Shown here: in pieces, positions 60,683-64,000 of the stretch
Layout of the letters: every line of letters starts with the position of its first letter
Position numbering within the stretch: the stretch's first letter is position 1
Source of the DNA: Hyparrhenia diplandra
Taxonomy: Eukaryota; Streptophyta; Magnoliopsida; Poales; Poaceae
Direction: 5' to 3'
NCBI GenBank assembly: GCA_015847255.1
Contig: JADLZK010010890.1
Coordinates: forward strand, 124,001 to 188,000
DNA: 64,000 nt
Translations under genes and position numbers: made by a program
Notes under the pieces: generated by a model
The model's database searches: none
What the model saw: the letters and a program-made list of their open reading frames with translations, nothing else
Told to the model about the DNA's origin: nothing

Positions 60683-60915
60683 CTCCCTCCGTCCCAAAAT
60701 AAACGGCGTTTTCGTTTCGAGAAACATCTGCGGTAATTATATATTAAAATAGGATTAATATTTATATTACATAATTAATATCATTGGAAAGATCTTTTGA
60801 TCTAGTTTTTTAACAAATTTATTTGGAGATTTAAATCTTCTACGTATTTTCTACAAATCGAGTCAAACTTGTGGCACGAAAACCAAAAACGTCGTTTATT
60901 TTGGGACGGAGGGAG
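60683..60915. mobile_element. Stowaway MITE
   Basis: CTCCCTCCGTCCCAAAATAA at the left is matched by the inverted CTCCCTCCGTCCCAAAATAA at the right; TA on both sides. 233 bp, AT-rich interior. Confidence 0.93.
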
Positions 60916-61013
60916 TAAGCTGCAGTGACTACACCAGTACAGCACCGGCTGTGCCCCATGTACACCACTGGCTCTGCTGCTGACGGTGGCTAGATTTCTT
61001 TAGGATGATTTCT

Positions 61014-61317
61014 TTTTTTTTTTTTGAGATTACACAGTACAACGCAGGACGCTCAACACGCACGCACACTCACCCCTATGAATACACGCACGCAAACCCT
61101 ACCCCTATGAGCACCTTCGAAGGACTGAGCCGACAAATCTTGAAGTTCGAAGTCACCTGCGGCGCCTCGCTATCGACGGGGACGTCGCCTACCACTTAAT
61201 GCAGCGCCGGAAAATCCTGAAATAAATCCAGGGATAAAGTGTCGCACCCGAGATTTGAACCGCGGGTGGGAGCCCCCAACCAATGGCCTTTGCCATTGCA
61301 CCATGAGCCGCTTGACC
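61014..61317 (-). mobile_element. tRNA-derived SINE with perfect 15-bp TSD
   Basis: The minus strand starts GGTCAAGCGGCTCATGGTGC and carries a Pol III box B (GGTTCAAATCTCGG, plus-strand 61,249-61,262), then runs to a poly(A) (plus-strand T run from 61,014). The flanks are identical: TTTAGGATGATTTCT at 60,999-61,013 and 61,318-61,332. Head, tail and duplication define a complete SINE. The head resembles the Au/OsSN type (CATGGTGCAATGGCAAAGGC). The intact duplication means the insertion is young. Confidence 0.92.
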
Positions 61318-61332
61318 TTTAGGATGATTTCT

Positions 61333-61695
61333 AGGGATGACCAGAACTTAAGACAACGTATTAGGTGCAAACTAACCCTTCCGTGCAAGGGACACGAGAG
61401 AATTAGGTAATTTACACTTAAGCGCCCGCCCCTAAGCTCAGATTATAAGTTTGCATGGTTTGCATGGAGGGGTTAGCTTGCACTAAATATGTTCCTCAAC
61501 TATAAACCCATATATAAAAAGACAGAGGAGCTAAAATGTTTTTGTATGAATGGTAACGGCTGAACTTTAACTGATACAGAATCATACTATCATAGTACAA
61601 AACAAATGCAAGCATATAGCCTTCTACGTACGACATATGGCGAGCTAGCACACATACTAAAACCGGATGGCAGCATCATATTTAAATTTAAATCG
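61333..61695. other. 3' flank of the protease gene
   Basis: Short AT-rich stretch; probably the protease 3' UTR on the minus strand. Nothing else recognised. Confidence 0.35.
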
Positions 61696-63035
61696 TCACA
61701 TGGAGCTGCAGTCCGCCGGCTGGAAGGAGAGCACGCCCTGCTCGAGGTCGTAGAGCAGCAGCATGTCCTGCTGCATGTAGTTGCCGATGATGGTCGTCTC
61801 GTTCAACGGCAGCCTGCTGCTCGGCCCTCCCGAGCTGAACACCACCATGCACGTCGTGCTGTCGTCCACGGGCGCCCAGTAGTTCTCTTGCGGCACCACC
61901 AGGTCCCCGCTGCCGCTGCTGTTGCCGCTTCCGAAGTGCAGGACCAGCGGGGGAACCAGCTTGCCGGCCTCCTCTTGCGCCATGCCCACGCACAGGTCGA
62001 GGCGTATATTCGGCTCTGCCGGCGCTGGCACGACGCTGGCGCCCAGCTGCCGCACCAACTCATTTCTCAGCGCCTGGTACGCCACGTCGACGAGGCTTGT
62101 GAACGGGGAGCCCGAGTCGATGAGCGTGCCGCGCCACTGCGCCGGCGCGACTTCCCGGAGGTCGAACGCGGCCGCGGGGACGTCGAGCTTGGTTTCCCCA
62201 CCGTGATCCCCGTGAGGGGAAGGTAGTAGAACAAGTTGAACGGGTAGTCGTCAGGGTTCTTGAGGAACGGCACGGACGTCGCCGGAGCGCCGCTGCTCAG
62301 ACCAGCGGACGCGCCGACGAACAGGCTGCTCGTGTTCGCGGCGTCGCTGAAGTAGGGCGTGAGGCAGTAGGAGAACCTGCGGTCGCCGAGCTGCGATGGC
62401 AGAGACAGCTTGCCCCTGCCCAGCCCGATGATGCCGGACGCGCCATCCAGGGAGCCTGGTGTGATCCTGGTCGCGTTGATGCACCCGAAGGCGAGGCTCG
62501 CGTTCTCCGACTCCGTCTGGCCGAACGTGAACACCTCGGTGCCAAGGACGCCGCCGATGACGCCCAAGCCGTAGCCGGTGAGCACGGTGCACGCCTTGTC
62601 GTCGCTGGCGCACTGGGTCTCGGGGCCGAGCGAGCACGCGGTGTCGTTGCACGTCACGGGCTTGGCCGTGCGCGACCGGGACGGGTCGTAGATGGTGAGG
62701 TTCTGGCCGAAGCAGCCGTTTGCCCAGCAGCTCGAGCACTGCGTCCAGATGAGGTTGCTGCCGGTGTCAATGATGGCCGCAGCCTTCTGCGGCGGATCGC
62801 CGATGAGGTACTCGGCGATGTACTGTGACCGGTTCCAGTGGATGGGCGCGCTCGCCTCGCCGCCCATGGACGCCAGCCGGCGGTGGGTGCGCTCGGTGGC
62901 ACGGCGCATGCGCTCCTCGGTGGTGCACTTCTCCTTGGCGTCGACGTGGGTGAGCTCCAGCCGGAGGCCTGCCGCACAGGTGGAAAACGCCAGGGCGGCG
63001 CACATGATCGCGAGACAGAGCAAGGGTCTCTCCAT
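61696..63035 (-). CDS. Nepenthesin-type aspartic protease with a single frameshift
   Basis: Single-exon A1-family protease on the minus strand, ATG at 63,035, stop at 61,696. A signal peptide is clear (MERPLLCLAIMCAALAFSTC). The first catalytic motif is IIDTGSNLIWTQC (Asp about 90), followed by the Cys-rich nepenthesin insert (CSSCWANGCFGQNLTIYDP, VTCNDTACSLGPE) and GASGIIGLGRGKLSLPSQLG, RRFSYCLTPY. After the C4 run at 62,196-62,199 the frame changes: LTGITVG is in the first frame, and the second catalytic motif LIDSGSPFTSLVDVAYQ is in another, running to TTIIGNYMQQDMLLLYD and SFQPADCSSM. With one more base in the run the whole protein would be continuous and of normal length. Such proteases are secreted or vacuolar endopeptidases. 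The copy is either a very young pseudogene or carries a sequence error. Confidence 0.85.
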
Positions 63036-63950
63036 TTTTTGTGTGGGTGGGGGTTATGATGTGAGTTCGCGTGTGTGTGTGTGCGCATCGGGAAGTACAT
63101 GCAAGCAAATGAAAGAACAATCGTTTTTTGGACAAGGGGAGTGAAGAATTGTTGGATATGGCCCATATGGGAGATAAAACAACCAAATGTCAATATGACG
63201 ACAATGCAAACGGGTGTATCTGAAGTTAGCATTTTTGTAAATTCAAACAAATATCTTGATACGATAAGCACAAGGTTTTTAATTATATATACGATTATTG
63301 ATGAATTAATTATGTACTAGCTATGTTATTAACCAAGTTTATCTTATCACGCCGATTATTTGAGCATGCATCTCGTCCGGAATGAATCAAGTTGACAAGA
63401 CTTCATTTATCAAAATGATGCTAAGTTAATGTTTAAATGGAACAATTAAGATTGTGTGTTCTTTTAGAGCAGATGTCATGCATGACAGTGATGTTTACGT
63501 TGGAATTCACGTCTAGCAAGAGCAGCATTGTAGCTGTCAGTGACTTGGTCGTCCAAAATAAACCTACGTATAAAGACTCTTCTGCAAGTGGGTGGCAAAT
63601 CCACGTCTAATCTCCAAATGTCAAACATTCGTTCGTGATGTATAGAAATGCTCGCGGTGCTAAATATATTAATTAGTTCTTGCGTTGTTCGGAGAGATCG
63701 AACTTTCAACGCAGGTATATACACCATGCAGTGGCAGCTACTCTGTCTCCTGACGCACTGCTTAACTCTGATGATCCAATACTGAAGCTATGCACTCACC
63801 ACACAGAGAAGATGCAACCAATTCTATGCGGCACTCTCTCAATACCATAGGTATGCAAATTTTAAATGCAGGCACGTCGGAGCAGCACAACCCTCACATC
63901 ATCAGAATGCCGGCTTTGATCCAGGGTATTAGATGCTACAGATGCTACTT
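63036..63950. promoter_or_regulatory. 5' flank of protease gene
   Basis: A GT microsatellite (GTGTGTGTGTG, 63,070-63,083) lies in the 5' leader area. On the minus strand TATATATAATT near 63,281-63,290 is a possible TATA box 250 bases upstream of the ATG. No further gene recognised. Confidence 0.35.
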
Positions 63951-64000
63951 TGATTTTTTTTTTAAAACAACGGGCAGGAGAGCTGCCTGCTATATTAAAA
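63951..64000 (-). mobile_element. Possible retroelement 3' end at window edge
   Basis: A plus-strand T run followed by AAAACAACGGGCAGGAGAGC, CTGCCTGCTATATTAAAA resembles the inverted poly(A)-proximal end of grass LINEs. It is cut by the window edge, so the identity is tentative. Confidence 0.4.

Noticed and set aside
62251..62739. 162-codon minus-strand frame and other frames over the protease
   Set aside because: Shadows of the protease reading frame in GC-rich sequence.

Overview
The window is nuclear DNA of a flowering plant, almost certainly a grass and most likely Oryza or a close relative. The signs are split genes with GT-AG introns, chloroplast-targeted proteins with Ala/Arg/Ser-rich leaders, GC-rich first exons, F-box-associated and nepenthesin-type protease genes, Stowaway MITEs starting CTCCCTCC, long-TIR Mutator-like elements, CACTA ends, grass LINEs and a Ty3/gypsy remnant. 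There are no operons. Each gene is its own transcription unit, and most of the sequence is transposon-derived or unassigned.

The left 18 kb holds the conserved genes. The 3' part of a WD40/transducin-like gene (+, cut by the window edge) converges on a minus-strand gene for the plastid division factor MinE, whose single large intron carries a 1 kb Mutator-like element. After a gap with one RNase H fragment come two minus-strand genes in tandem. The first is a five-exon gene for the chloroplast NDH-complex subunit NdhU (CRRL-like). The second is a six-exon gene for a conserved plant membrane protein of unknown function, with a small hAT element in an intron and several reading-frame disturbances.

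From 18 to 30 kb the sequence is mostly AT-rich with small repeats and a second RNase H fragment, plus one convincing intronless gene (27,396-28,061, +) for an acidic, probably membrane-anchored protein. From 30 to 42 kb the window is mostly mobile DNA: a dead Ty3/gypsy pol (-), a poly(A)-tailed retro-sequence (-), an element whose terminal inverted repeats are built of 60-bp tandem units and sits at the end of a tRNA-Ala-like gene, and a truncated LINE (-). A broken LEC14B-like WD40 copy follows the LINE.

The right part has an F-box-associated gene split by a Mutator-like element (45.0-47.0 kb), a CACTA end, a 2 kb GC-rich tract without a convincing gene, an intact small membrane-protein gene (50,952-51,380, -), a nearly full LINE (52.5-56.7 kb, +), two hAT transposase remnants (-), a second CACTA end, a SINE with perfect target-site duplications, and a nepenthesin-type aspartic protease gene (61,696-63,035, -) that is whole except for one single-base frameshift.

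Two of the chloroplast-directed genes (MinE and NdhU) look intact. Several of the others carry single-base frame changes, some in homopolymer runs, which is either a pseudogene pattern or a sequence-quality problem. I did not find a clearly new multi-gene system. The most unusual items are the tRNA/transposon arrangement near 36.3 kb, the apparent compensated frameshift in the gene at 13.6-17.7 kb, and the elements with tandem-repeat TIRs.
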